Source: an uncultured Candidatus Melainabacteria bacterium (GTDB lineage Bacteria; Cyanobacteriota; Vampirovibrionia; Gastranaerophilales; Gastranaerophilaceae). From it: 64,000 bases of DNA. Positions 42,163-51,814 of the stretch are shown one piece after another (the first letter of the stretch is position 1; every line of letters starts with the position of its first letter). The notes under the pieces were generated by a model that was not told the DNA's origin, did not search any database, and saw only the letters and a list, made by a program, of their open reading frames with translations. Position numbers and translations under genes: made by a program. The stretch is taken from assembly GCA_934728585.1 (NCBI GenBank), contig CAKVDZ010000008.1:16888-80887 (forward strand). The letters are read 5' to 3'.

Positions 42163-42831
42163 TTATTGAAAATGTTTTTGGAAAGTTCTATATGACTTAA
42201 TTTTGCCTTGCTCTTTATAAAGTTTTACAAAGTTTTGTTGAGCTTGTTGATAGTTTAAAATAGTGATTTCAACAGATTTATTTAGTACGACAAAAAATAC
42301 AGGCAAAGCTAGAACAACAGTCAATACCATTATTATAACTTGCTTTGTAAATTTAGCACGTTCTTGAGCCTCTCGACGTCTTTTTGATAAGTCATCTTGT
42401 TCGTGTAAGACATTATTAATCAATCTTTTACGTTCTTTTAAAGTCAACCCCTCAATAAAATCTAGATTTTCAGGTTCAATGTAGATAACAAACTTCTTTT
42501 CTCCTGGAGCAAGTTTTAGTTTTTCTTTTAAGTGCGGAACATTCTTGTTAGAAGCATTTTCTCTATTTGCTACTTCTGCACTATTAACAGGTACGACCTC
42601 TTGTGGTTGCGCTATTTGCATATTAACAGATGGTTGTTCTTCCTTTACTTCAGGTTTATTAGTTTTTTCAGGAGTATATTCAATATTATCTAACTTCATA
42701 TGCTCTTGAAGTTGATTTTGTAAAGCTTCAATATCAATGTTATCATCAAACTCAATAACATCTTCTTCATCTGAAACTGTATCCATTTCATTAGATTGCA
42801 TATTGTTTAATTTTTCGTCATTTTTATCCAA
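42163..42831 (-). CDS. Single-span membrane protein of unknown function
   Basis: A 222-residue protein. Residues 1-100 are acidic and disordered (DEEDVIEFDDNIDIEALQNQL). A basic helical segment (GLTLKERKRLINNV to ERAKF) precedes a single membrane helix near 166-186 (VIIMVLTVVLALPVFFVVLN), leaving a ~35-residue C-terminal tail. The orientation is probably N-in. No domain recognised. Divergent from the rfaE1-like gene. Confidence 0.6.
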   Translation of the reverse strand: MDKNDEKLNNMQSNEMDTVSDEEDVIEFDDNIDIEALQNQLQEHMKLDNIEYTPEKTNKPEVKEEQPSVNMQIAQPQEVVPVNSAEVANRENASNKNVPHLKEKLKLAPGEKKFVIYIEPENLDFIEGLTLKERKRLINNVLHEQDDLSKRRREAQERAKFTKQVIIMVLTVVLALPVFFVVLNKSVEITILNYQQAQQNFVKLYKEQGKIKSYRTFQKHFQ

Positions 42832-42911
42832 AATGTTACCTCATTTTTTTGTTCATGGTAAACTGTAATTATTATAAATTATTTAAATCCAATTATCAAT
42901 AATCAATATAG

Positions 42912-43931
42912 ATGAAAGTTATGAATATAAATAAAGAAAAACTAGTAGATTATATTAATAAACTAAACACCGCAAAGATACTTGTAGTAGGTGATTTAGC
43001 TATTGACGAAATGATTTACGGCGATACAGAGCGAATTTCACGAGAAGCACCCGTATTAATTTTGCAACATACGCATACAAATATTATACTAGGTGCTGCC
43101 TCAAACGCTGCTCATAACGCTTCTGTAATCAACAATGGCAAAGTGTCAGTTATTGGTGTAGTTGGCGATGATTACCAAGCTGGACAATTAAAAGAAGCTT
43201 TAAGTTCTGCAAGAATTGATATTAATTATCTGGTAGAGGAAAAAGGTAGAAAAACTGTTACAAAAACAAGAATTTCAGGCTCTTGCTCTCAATCTGTAAC
43301 ACAACAAATTGTTCGCATTGATAGACAAACTAAAGCGCCTATCAAACCAGAAACTGAAGAAAAGATTATTGAAAACTTAGAAAAGTCTGTACCAAACTTT
43401 GATGCAGTGATTTTATCTGATTATCATATCGGAGTTTTAACACAAAAAGTTATAGATAAAGCTACAGAACTAGCCAATAAATACAGCAAGGTTATCGTTG
43501 TAGACGCTCAAAAAGATTTAGACAAGTACAAAAACGTAACTTCTATGACTCCAAATTTACCAGATACACAAAAATTCACAGGTATAGAATTAACAGACAG
43601 TGAACAAATTATAAAAGCTGGTAGAAAAATTATTGAAGAAACAGATGCAAAATCTGTTTTAATAACTTGTGGTTCTGATGGCATGGTTATTGTGGATAAA
43701 AATTTAGGTTCAGATATTATTCCTGTATTTAACCGTTCAAAAGTATTCGATGTAACTGGCGCTGGAGATACAGTAACAGCAATTTACACCATGGGATTAG
43801 CGGTAGGTGCTGAACCTTTATATGCAGCAGTAATGGGAAATATTGCCGCAAGTATTGTAATCAAACAATTCGGTTGTGCCACAACAACAACTGATGAAAT
43901 GATTAAAACACTAGAAAAAATAGAATTATAA
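42912..43931 (+). CDS. PfkB-family heptose 7-phosphate kinase-like (RfaE1/HldE N-domain)
   Basis: A 339-residue sugar kinase: VVGDLAIDEMIYGD, the glycine pair in LGAASNAAHNA, DYHIGVL and the PfkB signature DVTGAGDT (280-287) with catalytic Asp286. It best fits RfaE1, which phosphorylates heptose 7-phosphate at C1 for LPS core synthesis. The adenylyltransferase half of HldE is absent. It is the first gene of an operon with DUF4330 and an O-antigen ligase, which supports an envelope glycan role. The start may be 42912 or the ATG at 42921. Confidence 0.85.
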   Translation: MKVMNINKEKLVDYINKLNTAKILVVGDLAIDEMIYGDTERISREAPVLILQHTHTNIILGAASNAAHNASVINNGKVSVIGVVGDDYQAGQLKEALSSARIDINYLVEEKGRKTVTKTRISGSCSQSVTQQIVRIDRQTKAPIKPETEEKIIENLEKSVPNFDAVILSDYHIGVLTQKVIDKATELANKYSKVIVVDAQKDLDKYKNVTSMTPNLPDTQKFTGIELTDSEQIIKAGRKIIEETDAKSVLITCGSDGMVIVDKNLGSDIIPVFNRSKVFDVTGAGDTVTAIYTMGLAVGAEPLYAAVMGNIAASIVIKQFGCATTTTDEMIKTLEKIEL

Positions 43932-43942
43932 GGAGATATTTT

Positions 43943-44572
43943 ATGAAATTTGATTTCGATGATGTAAAAAAATTTTTTTCAGACATTAAGCCTGTAGATT
44001 GGATTATTGTTGGCGGAATAATTTTGGCTCTAATTGTTGGAGCATTAACTTTCTTACATTTTAGAGGCACAGCAAGTAACAAGATTGAAGCACAAGCAAC
44101 AATTGGTTTTCAAGTATTCTTAAGAGGTGTAACTCTTACTGGAAACGAATCTCCAATTCGTCCAAACGATACAACTTTTATCACTATTAGAAACGTTCCT
44201 TACACAGATTTAAAAGTTATTGACGTAAGAGTTGATACTAAAAAAACAGTTCTACCAAATCCAAAACCAGGAAAAGACGCGTTTGTAATGGTAGAAGATA
44301 TTTCACAAGCATTTTTATATGATATGGTTGTAACTTTAGTTGACCCAAGCGCAAAAATCACAAAAGACGGTGCTGTAGTTGGTGGAAACAAAATTAAAAT
44401 CGGCTTGCCTGTAACTCTAGAAGGACCAAGCTATAAATTAAATGGTACTGTTTCAGACGTTAGAATTCTACAACCCAATGCACAACCTCAACCACAAGCA
44501 GAGCAAAATGGTCAACAACCTTATGCACAAGCTCAACCAGATGTTAACAAACAAGAACAAAACGTAGGCTAG
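43943..44572 (+). CDS. DUF4330-type membrane-anchored protein
   Basis: A 209-residue protein with one N-terminal membrane helix (about 20-40, WIIVGGIILALIVGALTFL) and an extracytoplasmic beta domain typical of DUF4330 (SNKIEAQATIGFQVFLRGVT, GNKIKIGLPVTLEGPSY). The C-terminal 30 residues are Gln/Pro-rich. The family is of unknown function and is seen next to polysaccharide genes. Shine-Dalgarno AAGGAG precedes the ATG. The operon position before the ligase suggests help in glycan export. Confidence 0.75.
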   Translation: MKFDFDDVKKFFSDIKPVDWIIVGGIILALIVGALTFLHFRGTASNKIEAQATIGFQVFLRGVTLTGNESPIRPNDTTFITIRNVPYTDLKVIDVRVDTKKTVLPNPKPGKDAFVMVEDISQAFLYDMVVTLVDPSAKITKDGAVVGGNKIKIGLPVTLEGPSYKLNGTVSDVRILQPNAQPQPQAEQNGQQPYAQAQPDVNKQEQNVG

Positions 44573-44573
44573 T

Positions 44574-45884
44574 ATGTTTAATAGAATATTCGATTTTTCT
44601 CAAAAAATTTGCAATAGACTTTATAATAACAGTTTAATTCTACAAAATATTGACTCGCTAATATTAATTTCAATATTAGCAGTCTTTATTTCGTCAACAT
44701 TTGCACAATCAGAGTCAATTGGAATATTTGCAATCATAGCCACATTTTTAACATTCATTAATTTGCTAGTAAAACCTCAAGAAAAACTTACTTGTTGCAA
44801 ATTTGAGTATTTTTTACTTGCATATTTTATGCTTGTAATCGTAAGTTTAGCAGGTTCAAGCTTATTTCATTTAAGTTTAAAAGGATTTTTCAAAATACTT
44901 ATCTATCTAGGTTTTTACATATCTCTAATACAATATTTAAAAAATCATAAAGACAAAGCATTATGGATTATTTTTACAATTGCTGGTTGCGTTTGTTTTG
45001 AAACGTTAAATGGACTTTTGCAAACAGTAATCCGCCCTGAAGCCATTTCAACATGGCAAGATACGTCTTACATCAATCCAGAAGATGTAATCAATAGAGT
45101 TTATGGGACATTAAAGCCTTATAACCCAAATTTATTTGGAGGATATCTAGTTGCAACAATCCCAACATTACTGGCTCTTGTCGCATTTAGCACTTACAAA
45201 AAAAGTTACAAGCTAACAGCTACGCTTGGTGTGATTTTATTGTTTAGTGCGTACGTTTTACTTCAAACTGGCTGTAGAGGCTCTTACTTAGGCTTGTTTG
45301 CGATGTTCATAACACTTGCCATTTTATGCGGGAAATTACTTTGGAATAAATACAAAGAAATATATCTATCGATAATTGGTACAATAACCGCAATCGGTAC
45401 AGTCTTTGTTCTTTCTGTAGGCGCGCTTCGCTCTAGAATTTTCTCAATATTTTTGATGAGAACAGATAGTTCAAATTCATTTAGATTTAACGTTTACAAC
45501 TCATGCATAGAAATGCTAAAAGACAATTGGCTATTTGGTATTGGTCTTGGAAACCAAAACTTTAGAGAAACTTACGGATTATATATGAAAACTGGATTTG
45601 ACGCATTAAGTGCATATAACATCTACCTTGAAACAGCTGTAGAAAGTGGTATTTTTGCCCTTATTTGCTTTGTAATATTTTTAGCTTTAGTGATTTACCA
45701 AGCATATAAGTTTATAACAACAACTACAGACAAAACCGCTCTTATCATAAGCGGAGTTGCCTTATTATCAATCATTGGCTTGATGGTTCACGGCTTTGTA
45801 GATACTGTATTCTTCAGACCTCAAATTCACTTTGTGTTCTGGGCTATGGTTGCAATTATCAGAACGCAAACAGAAGAAGCTTAA
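44574..45884 (+). CDS. O-antigen ligase / polymerase family membrane protein
   Basis: A 436-residue protein with about eleven membrane helices and the Wzy_C signature region TGCRGSYLGLFAMFI plus RFNVYNSCIEMLKDNWLFGIG. It would transfer or polymerise lipid-linked glycan at the periplasmic face. WaaL and Wzy cannot be told apart from sequence alone. It starts one base after DUF4330, and its last four bases overlap the convergent sigma gene. Confidence 0.85.
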   Translation: MFNRIFDFSQKICNRLYNNSLILQNIDSLILISILAVFISSTFAQSESIGIFAIIATFLTFINLLVKPQEKLTCCKFEYFLLAYFMLVIVSLAGSSLFHLSLKGFFKILIYLGFYISLIQYLKNHKDKALWIIFTIAGCVCFETLNGLLQTVIRPEAISTWQDTSYINPEDVINRVYGTLKPYNPNLFGGYLVATIPTLLALVAFSTYKKSYKLTATLGVILLFSAYVLLQTGCRGSYLGLFAMFITLAILCGKLLWNKYKEIYLSIIGTITAIGTVFVLSVGALRSRIFSIFLMRTDSSNSFRFNVYNSCIEMLKDNWLFGIGLGNQNFRETYGLYMKTGFDALSAYNIYLETAVESGIFALICFVIFLALVIYQAYKFITTTTDKTALIISGVALLSIIGLMVHGFVDTVFFRPQIHFVFWAMVAIIRTQTEEA

Positions 45885-46834
45885 TCTAAAAATTCTTTGT
45901 ATTTTTTAAGATTTTCATCAGCACGCAACTTTTTAATCGCACTACCTTCAAGTTGTCTTATACGTTCTTTCGAAAAGCCCATAATTTTCCCTAACTGTTC
46001 CAAAGTTTTAGGTTTGTCATCAATCAAGCCAAATCTATGGTGTAAAATTTTTTGTTCGCGTTTTTCTAAATGTTGTAACATATTAGGAATACTTGCATAT
46101 AAACTACTTGCTTGCGCCTGTACATCTGGAGCTTTATAGCTTTTATCCGCAATATAATCCTGCACATTCAAATCCTCTGTAACAGGGGTATCTAAACTTA
46201 TTGGCTCTTTTATAATAGCCTTTTTTATACTCTGAACTCTTTTAACAGAAATCTCCATCTTTTTTGCAATTTCCTTTTCTGTCGGCTCTCTATTAAGTTC
46301 AAAAGTCAAATCTAAAACAGCTTTTTTGTATTTTCTGATTTTATCTGTCATATGAACTGGAATTCTTATTGAACGAGAATTATTTGAAATAGCACGGATA
46401 ATTGTTTGCTTTATCCACCAAGTTGCATACGTTGAAAACTTAAACTCTTTTGAATAATCAAACTTTTCCGCAGCCCTAATTAAGCCAATAGAGCCCTCTT
46501 GAACCAAGTCCATAAACAACACACCTTGCCCAATATACCTTTTTGCAATACTAATTACAAGGCGCAAATTAGCTTGAACCAATTTCTTCTTAGCCTTAAT
46601 TGCGTCAATCTTAGAGCCCTCTTTTATCGTTTGTCCTAAAAACATTTCTTCTTTTGCCGATAACAACTTCGTTTTACCAACATCTTTTAAATACATTTGA
46701 AGTAAATCATCTTCTTTTGAAATGCAACTAAAAGTTTTAGGTTCTTGCGCATCTAACTTTTCATCATCTTCGCAAAAGTCAAATTCGTCCCACTTCTCAA
46801 GTAGCTCAACAGACTTTGTATTAACACAGCCCAT
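45881..46834 (-). CDS. RpoD-like group 2/3 sigma factor
   Basis: A 317-residue sigma-70 with region 1.2 (DDLLQMYLKDVGKTKLLS), 2 (RLVISIAKRYIGQG, FSTYATWWIKQTIIRAI), 3 (PVHMTDKIRKYKKA) and 4 (LEQLGKIMGFSKERIRQLEGSAIKKL). Region 1.1 is replaced by a 45-residue acidic leader. The strong region 2.4/4.2 signatures suggest consensus-type promoters. Whether it is the housekeeping factor cannot be settled, since the principal one is usually larger. It heads away from LemA and LCP genes and has GAGG upstream. Confidence 0.88.
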   Translation of the reverse strand: MGCVNTKSVELLEKWDEFDFCEDDEKLDAQEPKTFSCISKEDDLLQMYLKDVGKTKLLSAKEEMFLGQTIKEGSKIDAIKAKKKLVQANLRLVISIAKRYIGQGVLFMDLVQEGSIGLIRAAEKFDYSKEFKFSTYATWWIKQTIIRAISNNSRSIRIPVHMTDKIRKYKKAVLDLTFELNREPTEKEIAKKMEISVKRVQSIKKAIIKEPISLDTPVTEDLNVQDYIADKSYKAPDVQAQASSLYASIPNMLQHLEKREQKILHHRFGLIDDKPKTLEQLGKIMGFSKERIRQLEGSAIKKLRADENLKKYKEFLD

Positions 46835-46896
46835 AATAAAAACCTCATAAATCCAACTACAAAAAATTAGACGAACTTAATCAGTTTTTGTTTCAA

Positions 46897-47427
46897 CTAT
46901 TTTTCGTAACGAGGTGGAGGTTCTTTTGTATGACTCATTTGCGCCAAAACACTACTTGGAAATGTATGAATTAGCCAATTTAATTTATCAACTACAGTAT
47001 TATAAAAATTAACTTTTTCTTCAAAAACTTGTTGCATTTGTGCAAATTCTCTTAAAGAAGATTGAAATCCAGCATTATTTTTTAATTCTGGATATCTAGA
47101 AACAGCTTCTAATAGCAAATCTATTTTTCTATCAAAATCTTTTTGCATCTCATATCTTTGAGGAGCATTCGCAATTTTAGGCGTAATTTTGTTGATATCA
47201 TGCCTGATATTAAACAATTCATTAATCAAAGTCGCTTCTTTTTGCATAGTTTCTTGAGCGTAACCCAAAATATCTAGGATTTTTAGATTTTTTTTGATAA
47301 TTAGTGCATCAACACCAGCCAATCCACGCAAAAGCAAATCCTTGTTAACTAGTAAGTCGTGATTTAATTTTACAACATAACCAGCGTAAATAAGCAAAGC
47401 AACTAATAGAACTGTCAAAAATGTCAT
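46897..47427 (-). CDS. LemA family protein
   Basis: A 176-residue protein with an N-terminal membrane helix (3-20, FLTVLLVALLIYAGYVVK) and a long helical domain with the LemA pattern of spaced Asn/Tyr residues (VSRYPELKNNAGFQSSLREF, VNFYNTVVDKLNW). LemA proteins are membrane-anchored helical bundles of unclear function, often near stress or envelope genes. It is five bases after the LCP gene and so co-transcribed with it. Confidence 0.85.
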   Translation of the reverse strand: MTFLTVLLVALLIYAGYVVKLNHDLLVNKDLLLRGLAGVDALIIKKNLKILDILGYAQETMQKEATLINELFNIRHDINKITPKIANAPQRYEMQKDFDRKIDLLLEAVSRYPELKNNAGFQSSLREFAQMQQVFEEKVNFYNTVVDKLNWLIHTFPSSVLAQMSHTKEPPPRYEK

Positions 47428-47432
47428 CTATA

Positions 47433-48779
47433 TTATTCTCCGTCTAGTAAAATTGTTATATCACTTGATGGGCAATACGCTTTATCTGGATTATAAACAA
47501 ATTGCATACGGTTTAATTCTGGAGCTTTACGTTTTAACCAATTAAAGAAATCACCTGAAACAGAAGCTTCATGTGCAATAAATTGAGAATGCGGTAAACT
47601 TGATTTACCATAACAATTTACGTTATAACCCAATTCTTCAATTTCTGATTTTAAGCTAGAAGCTGCACCAGCAGTGGTTGAAGTATAACGAATACCAATA
47701 TTATACAATTTATTATTATCCATAACCTTATCACGATAAATCATGCGGTTAATCATTTCTTGGGTCTTTTCTGGTTCTAAAATCCAATAGCTAATATAAC
47801 CACGTTTATTTGGCGCTCCTGGAAGTGTTGCAAATTCAATCTTATCTACATCAATACTTTTAGCCAATGCTGCAAACTGAGAAATTTCATAGAACGATAA
47901 ATCTGTTTTAACATAAGTTGTAATCGCGTCTAACATATCAGGAATTTTAGAAATAGCTTGTGGAGTTTGAAGTTTTTCCATTAAACCTTTCAAGAACCAT
48001 TGTTGGCGTTGAGTTCTACCAATATCGCCTAAACCATCTTTTCTAAAACGTAAATAGCCAACAGCATTATGACCGTCTAAAATATTTAAACCTTTAGAAA
48101 GATTTACGTGTAAATTACCTGAATAATCATGGTAATACATATTTTTTTCAACATAAATCGGAATACCACCAAGAGCATCTACAATGTGTGCTACAGCTTC
48201 ATCATGAACCATTACATAGTGGTTAATTTTTATACCCAAAGTATTTTCCAATGTCTTTTTAGTCATTTCAATTCCGCCAATAGCATGGGCAGAATTTATT
48301 TTTTGAATACCATAATCCCCAGGCAAATAAACTTTACTATCTCTCGGAACAGAAATAGCATTAATTGATTTTGTTTTTGGGTCTATATTCAAAATTATAA
48401 TTGTATCTGTTCTTGCACCCCTCCAAGGGTCAGTGTTTGAACCATTTGCATCAACACCAACTAACAAAATATTTTGTCTTTTTTGAGTAAATGGCATTGA
48501 AAAAGTTACATGCTGTTTATTCATAGAACTTTTTGGCATAATCAACAAAACTTTTGTAATAAAAGAATCTTCACCAAAAGTATTCACAATCATTTCTCTA
48601 TTTTCTGACGCAATTAATAAAATCAATACAATTGCACAAAAAACAATTACTATACCAAACAAAGTTCGCGCAAAATTTGAAGTATCTTCCTTTTCTACTT
48701 TCAAATGTTTAAGAAATACACTATATTCCTCGTTTAAATCTTTTTCCTCTTGTTCTAATTTTTGATCTATATCTGACAT
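47433..48779 (-). CDS. LytR-CpsA-Psr (LCP) family protein with LytR_C domain
   Basis: A 448-residue protein: cytoplasmic coil (1-40), one membrane helix (about 43-62, TLFGIVIVFCAIVLILLIAS), LCP domain (ILLVGVDANGS, GARTDTIIILN, AISVPRDSKVYLPG, the second Arg motif RFRKDGLGDIGR) and a LytR_C domain (LYNIGIRYTSTTAGAASSL). LCP enzymes attach glycopolymers to peptidoglycan. In a diderm this may tether surface glycans. It precedes LemA and the sigma gene. Confidence 0.9.
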   Translation of the reverse strand: MSDIDQKLEQEEKDLNEEYSVFLKHLKVEKEDTSNFARTLFGIVIVFCAIVLILLIASENREMIVNTFGEDSFITKVLLIMPKSSMNKQHVTFSMPFTQKRQNILLVGVDANGSNTDPWRGARTDTIIILNIDPKTKSINAISVPRDSKVYLPGDYGIQKINSAHAIGGIEMTKKTLENTLGIKINHYVMVHDEAVAHIVDALGGIPIYVEKNMYYHDYSGNLHVNLSKGLNILDGHNAVGYLRFRKDGLGDIGRTQRQQWFLKGLMEKLQTPQAISKIPDMLDAITTYVKTDLSFYEISQFAALAKSIDVDKIEFATLPGAPNKRGYISYWILEPEKTQEMINRMIYRDKVMDNNKLYNIGIRYTSTTAGAASSLKSEIEELGYNVNCYGKSSLPHSQFIAHEASVSGDFFNWLKRKAPELNRMQFVYNPDKAYCPSSDITILLDGE

Positions 48780-48869
48780 AATTACACACTACTTATATTA
48801 ATATACTTCCTAGTAAAAATATTATAAAATAACGATAATCTAAAATCAATTAATATTACATTAGATTTA

Positions 48870-49667
48870 CTAATCTTTTACTTCTTTTTGGTAAGCCCAC
48901 GCCAAATGGTCGTGAATACTTTCCATAGCTGAACATTCAACTTCAAATTCTTTAATTATATTGTTATTTCTTAACGCTAAAATCACATCGCGCAAAACAT
49001 CTTCAACAAATTTTGGATTTTTGTAAGCTGATTCTGTCACAAACTTTTCATCTTCTCGTTTTAAAAGTGGATAAACAGAACAAGACGCGCATTTTTCAAT
49101 CATATCCACTAAGTCTTCAATCCAAATATGTTCTTCCCTATCGTAAGAAACTTTTACATCAATAATCGCTCTTTGATTATGAGCACCAAACTCTGAAATT
49201 TCTTTTGAACAAGGACATAACGTAGTCACAGGAACTTTTATACCTAGAGTAAACTTGTAATTTTCATTTACAGATTTATAATTTTCTAAAAGGCTATTAA
49301 ATGAACAATCATAGCACATAACAGACTCTTTACCTGAAACTGGAGCTTTTTTAGGTATAAAATACTTGAAATTTAAAGTCAATTCGCCACTTTGAGCAGA
49401 TAACTTGTCAACAATTGAAGCTATACACCCTCTTAAATCAGAGCCTAACAAATCCTTATTTTGCCATTCTGTTATCTCTTCAACAAAGCGCGACATATGA
49501 GTACCTTTATAATTTTTTGGTAAAGATACTGAAATTTTTGCCTTTGCGCACACAATTTGATTTGAGCTATTTTTTCGGCGAATATTTAAAGGAATGTCAA
49601 AATCTTTTATTCCAACTTTTTGAATATCAATTCCTCTGGAATCGTATTCATTTTGAATATCTTTCAT
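48870..49667 (-). CDS. folE2: GTP cyclohydrolase FolE2
   Basis: A 265-residue type IB GTP cyclohydrolase. The catalytic signature LCPCSKEISEFGAHNQRA (150-167, with Cys151/Cys153 and His163) is intact, as is the C-terminal EFEVECSAMESIHDHLAWA. FolE2 uses metals other than zinc and starts folate or queuosine pathways by making dihydroneopterin triphosphate. Its start overlaps the stop of the repeat protein by one base. No Zur or THF regulatory site was identified. Confidence 0.92.
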   Translation of the reverse strand: MKDIQNEYDSRGIDIQKVGIKDFDIPLNIRRKNSSNQIVCAKAKISVSLPKNYKGTHMSRFVEEITEWQNKDLLGSDLRGCIASIVDKLSAQSGELTLNFKYFIPKKAPVSGKESVMCYDCSFNSLLENYKSVNENYKFTLGIKVPVTTLCPCSKEISEFGAHNQRAIIDVKVSYDREEHIWIEDLVDMIEKCASCSVYPLLKREDEKFVTESAYKNPKFVEDVLRDVILALRNNNIIKEFEVECSAMESIHDHLAWAYQKEVKD

Positions 49668-50014
49668 TAGTCTTTAATCAATTCCATGCCACCACCAACA
49701 TTATTTTCTAATGCTGTTAAAAGTTTCAAGGCAGCTTCTTTTTGAGTTTTCTTTGGTGCTACACGTAATAATTCAATAGCTTTCATAACAATAGGGTCGT
49801 TATCGTACCAACGTTTACCTTTTCCGTGGTATTCACACATTATATCGTGAACTTTTTCAATAACTTCTGCTGCAACTTGTTCTTGCAATTGAATTACAAA
49901 TTCAGCTGCTGCATCTCTTTTATCCCCAGGAGCCAATCTTAATAATTCTAAAGCTTCCTTTAATACAGGATCTTTATCATACCAACGACGTTGTTGTGGT
50001 TTCTTTTCTTCCAT
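49667..50014 (-). CDS. RWYDxDP tandem-repeat small protein, unknown function
   Basis: A 115-residue protein built of two ~58-residue repeats: RWYDKDPVLKEALELLRLAP (10-29) and RWYDNDPIVMKAIELLRVAP (68-87), each followed by a helical segment. No signal peptide; predicted cytoplasmic helical hairpins. Shine-Dalgarno GAGGT precedes the ATG, and it is coupled to folE2 (one-base overlap). Unknown family. Confidence 0.65.
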   Translation of the reverse strand: MEEKKPQQRRWYDKDPVLKEALELLRLAPGDKRDAAAEFVIQLQEQVAAEVIEKVHDIMCEYHGKGKRWYDNDPIVMKAIELLRVAPKKTQKEAALKLLTALENNVGGGMELIKD

Positions 50015-50132
50015 TTATACCTCTATGTTATTTCTTTATATCTATATATATACCACAAATTTAGAAATTAATCACATATTTGTAAAAATTTGAATGTTTT
50101 TGTTATAATTTACGTAAAAAAAGAGGTATTTT

Positions 50133-50564
50133 ATGAAATTATTATTGTTGAATGGTCCGAACTTAAATTTATTAGGCACAAGAGAACCTGAAAAATATGG
50201 CAAAACAACATTAAAAGATATAGAAGAACATTTAAAAGAGCTTGCTCAAAAAAACAATTTCGAACTTGATTGCTATCAATCAAACCATGAGGGTGACTTA
50301 GTTGATAAAATTCAACAAGCGAAAGGTAAATATGACGGTATTATCCTAAATGCTGGCGGATACACACACACAAGTGTTGCAATTCGTGATGCAATTTCTG
50401 GTGTGCAAGTTCCAACAGTAGAAATCCATTTAACAAATATCCACGCAAGAGAAGAATTTAGACACAACTCACTAATTTCAGCTGTCTGCATTGGTCAAAT
50501 ATGTGGATTTGGCGATTATTCTTACGATTTAGGATTTAACTCAATCGTTAATTATTTAAAATAA
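50133..50564 (+). CDS. aroQ: 3-dehydroquinate dehydratase, type II
   Basis: A 143-residue AroQ of standard size: LLLNGPNLNLLGTREPE with the catalytic Tyr (Y22 in EKYGKTTL), the ILNAGGYTHTSVAIRDAI lid and EIHLTNIHAREEFRHNS with the catalytic His. It dehydrates dehydroquinate in the shikimate pathway, the branch that also feeds p-aminobenzoate for folate. Shine-Dalgarno GAGGT. Its last 13 bases overlap the convergent wecB. Confidence 0.96.
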   Translation: MKLLLLNGPNLNLLGTREPEKYGKTTLKDIEEHLKELAQKNNFELDCYQSNHEGDLVDKIQQAKGKYDGIILNAGGYTHTSVAIRDAISGVQVPTVEIHLTNIHAREEFRHNSLISAVCIGQICGFGDYSYDLGFNSIVNYLK

Positions 50565-51670
50565 TTTCGAATTAATTTCTCAATAATTTCAGAGGTTTTA
50601 CCGTTTCCATATGGATTTTGAGCAGTCAAACGAGTAGCTGATTTGTCTTGAGATAAGATATTTTCACTCAAAGTCATTATTTTATCATAATCAGCGCCCA
50701 CAAGAGTTGAAACACCTGCTTCTATACCCTCTTGACGTTCTGTTTCATAACGCATTACAAGAGTAGGACAACCAAAAGTTGGGGCTTCTTCTTGAATTCC
50801 ACCACTATCAGTCAAAATTAATTTTGCATTTTTTTGTAAGTAAACTAAATATGGATAATCAAGCGGAGTCAATAAATGAACATTTTTTAGTTCTGATAAT
50901 TTCGCGTGAATTTTATCCTTTACATTTGGATTTGGATGAACAGGAATTACAAATGTATGGTCAGTATATTTTACAGCTAAATCATATATTGCTTGGATAA
51001 TTCTATCCAATCTTTCACCGTGATTTTCACGTCTGTGAGCTGTAATTAACACTAATTTATCATCAATATTTATATTTTTTTCTTTAAAGAAGTTTGCAGA
51101 TTTTTCAATAACTTCATCTGACAAGCAGAAAAGAGCATCAATTACAGTATTACCAGTAACTGTAATCATTTTTTCATCAATACCCTCTTTTAATAGCGCT
51201 TGTTTATTTTTTTCTGTTGGAGCAAAGTGTAATTGAGTAACTCTAGATGTCATCTGACGCATAACTTCTTCTGGGAATGGTTCATAAATATCATAAGAAC
51301 GCAAACCAGCTTCAACGTGGAACACAGGAACTTTATGATAAAAACTTACTAAAGCGCCTGTTAACACTGTCATTGTATCACCTTGAACTATTGTAGCGTC
51401 AATTTTATTTTCATTAAACACTTTTTCTAAATTCAACAAAATTCTTGATTGAATTTCAGCAAGCGGTTGATTTTGTCGCATACAATCTAAGTTTATATCA
51501 GCTTTCAAACCAAAATATTCTAGAGTTTGGTTAGAAAGTTCTTTTTGTTGTTCTGTATTGCATACAATTACGTTGTAATCCTCGTGTTTGCGCAATTCAA
51601 GAATAACTGGAGCTAACTTAATAACTTCAGGTCTTGTACCAAACACTACTAATATATTTTTCATGTCCAT
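50552..51670 (-). CDS. wecB: UDP-N-acetylglucosamine 2-epimerase
   Basis: Start placed at ATG 51670 (MDMKNILVVFGTRPE) or 51664; a promoter -10 box lies six bases before 51670, and the longer frame at 51688 is inside it. The 372 residues contain VFGTRPEVIKLAPV, QGDTMTVLTGAL, HVEAGLRS, TAHRRENHGER and SGGIQEEAP. It makes UDP-ManNAc for envelope glycans, fitting the nearby LCP and ligase genes. Confidence 0.93.
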   Translation of the reverse strand: MDMKNILVVFGTRPEVIKLAPVILELRKHEDYNVIVCNTEQQKELSNQTLEYFGLKADINLDCMRQNQPLAEIQSRILLNLEKVFNENKIDATIVQGDTMTVLTGALVSFYHKVPVFHVEAGLRSYDIYEPFPEEVMRQMTSRVTQLHFAPTEKNKQALLKEGIDEKMITVTGNTVIDALFCLSDEVIEKSANFFKEKNINIDDKLVLITAHRRENHGERLDRIIQAIYDLAVKYTDHTFVIPVHPNPNVKDKIHAKLSELKNVHLLTPLDYPYLVYLQKNAKLILTDSGGIQEEAPTFGCPTLVMRYETERQEGIEAGVSTLVGADYDKIMTLSENILSQDKSATRLTAQNPYGNGKTSEIIEKLIRNYFK

Positions 51671-51676
51671 AGTTTT

Positions 51677-51682
51677 ATTGTA
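51677..51682 (-). promoter_or_regulatory. -10 box of wecB, probably leaderless
   Basis: TACAAT on the minus strand, six bases before ATG 51670, giving a predicted start on the A of the ATG. No clear -35 box. Confidence 0.35.
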
Positions 51683-51814
51683 CAACAAATATTTTTATTT
51701 TATAATACTATTTGCAAAGGGCACACCCTGATTTAAAACTAATTAAGTTTTATATTGATTGATGACCTTTGTTTTACAAGAACAATATATTAATAATAAC
51801 AAATGCAGGTAAAA

